Assembly (NCBI GenBank): GCA_030842085.1 | Contig: JAUUSE010000048.1 | Location: forward strand, 1-13,634 | Direction of reading: 5' to 3' | Origin: Timburyella sp030842085 | GTDB lineage: Bacteria; Bacillota; Clostridia; Oscillospirales; Acutalibacteraceae | DNA: 13,634 bases | Part shown: positions 13,513-13,634 of the stretch, one piece after another | Layout of the letters: each line of letters opens with the position of its first letter | Position numbering within the stretch: the stretch's first letter is position 1 | Made by a program: the position numbers and the translations under genes | The notes under the pieces: model-generated | Told to the model about the DNA's origin: nothing | Database searches by the model: none | Seen by the model: the letters and a program-made list of their open reading frames with translations, nothing else

Positions 13513-13532
13513 TTGTATTATTAATTATACAA
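13513..13532. promoter_or_regulatory. Near-perfect palindrome upstream of endolysin
   Basis: TTGTATTATT faces AATTATACAA with 9 of 10 pairs matched, 43 bp before the endolysin start codon. It could be a protein-binding site or part of a promoter region. I found no well-spaced -35/-10 pair on the plus strand. AT-rich sequence yields such palindromes by chance more easily, so support is limited. Confidence 0.3.
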
Positions 13533-13574
13533 CAAAAATATACAAATCGCAACAAAGCGTGAAAGGAGAAATAG

Positions 13575-13634
13575 ATGAGAAAGATAGCGATATATGCAGG
13601 GCACGGGGGAGCCGACAGCGGAGCCATAGGACAA
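13575..13634 (+). CDS. N-acetylmuramoyl-L-alanine amidase endolysin (partial, 5' end)
   Basis: Only the first 20 codons are inside the window: MRKIAIYAGHGGADSGAIGQ. The GHGGxDxGA pattern is the first zinc-binding motif (His10) of Amidase_3-type N-acetylmuramoyl-L-alanine amidases, which cut the bond between muramic acid and the peptide stem in peptidoglycan. AAAGGAG (13562-13568) precedes ATG 13575. With the holin upstream it completes the lysis module. The rest of the protein, including the Glu zinc ligand and any cell-wall-binding repeats, lies beyond the window. Confidence 0.85.
   Translation, partial: MRKIAIYAGHGGADSGAIGQ

Overview
The window is AT-rich, with strong AGGAGG-type ribosome-binding sites and tightly packed genes. 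It reads as a prophage or prophage-derived element of a low-GC Firmicute, most likely a gut-type member of the Clostridia. The main support is protein family: an S24/XRE repressor, a DUF1492/ArpU-like late regulator, an SPP1-type portal, a Gp20-like scaffold, a Gp15 tail protein and a phi-LC3-type holin. No host gene or attachment site is visible, so the host assignment is inferred.

Layout. (1) 1-1080: a lysogeny switch, with a leftward CI/LexA-like repressor and a divergent rightward promoter covered by three regularly spaced operator-like sites. (2) 1171-2110: a small Cys-rich protein, a DUF1492/ArpU-like regulator and a coiled-coil protein. (3) 2111-5127: a stripped head region. Portal and scaffold are open, but no terminase, major capsid, capsid-maturation or head-tail connector gene is present. 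The expected places hold about 300, 216 and 510 bp of AT-rich sequence without credible genes. (4) 5128-12461: a full-looking non-contractile (siphovirus-type) tail operon: tail terminator/completion protein, tail tube, internal terminator, two assembly proteins, tape measure, large baseplate/hub protein and two related tail-tip proteins. No sheath and no recognisable Dit gene is seen. (5) 12474-13634: a small membrane protein, a holin, a likely type I toxin-antitoxin locus, a four-stem RNA-like structure of unknown identity, and the start of an amidase endolysin that runs off the window.

How it works together. The repressor would hold the rightward promoter shut until it cleaves itself after DNA damage. 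The regulator would then help switch on the structural and lysis genes. With terminase and major capsid absent, the locus as seen could assemble tails and lyse the cell, but could not package DNA. It is therefore either an eroding prophage, an element using a helper's head genes, or a domesticated tail particle (F-type tailocin-like).

The most interesting parts are the convergent 25-codon hydrophobic peptide/antisense RNA locus at 13086-13397, the adjacent four-stem structure at 13413-13497, and the head-less arrangement. Several genes also appear to start at non-AUG codons: TTG at 5528, probably CTG at 7054 and ATC at 12474.
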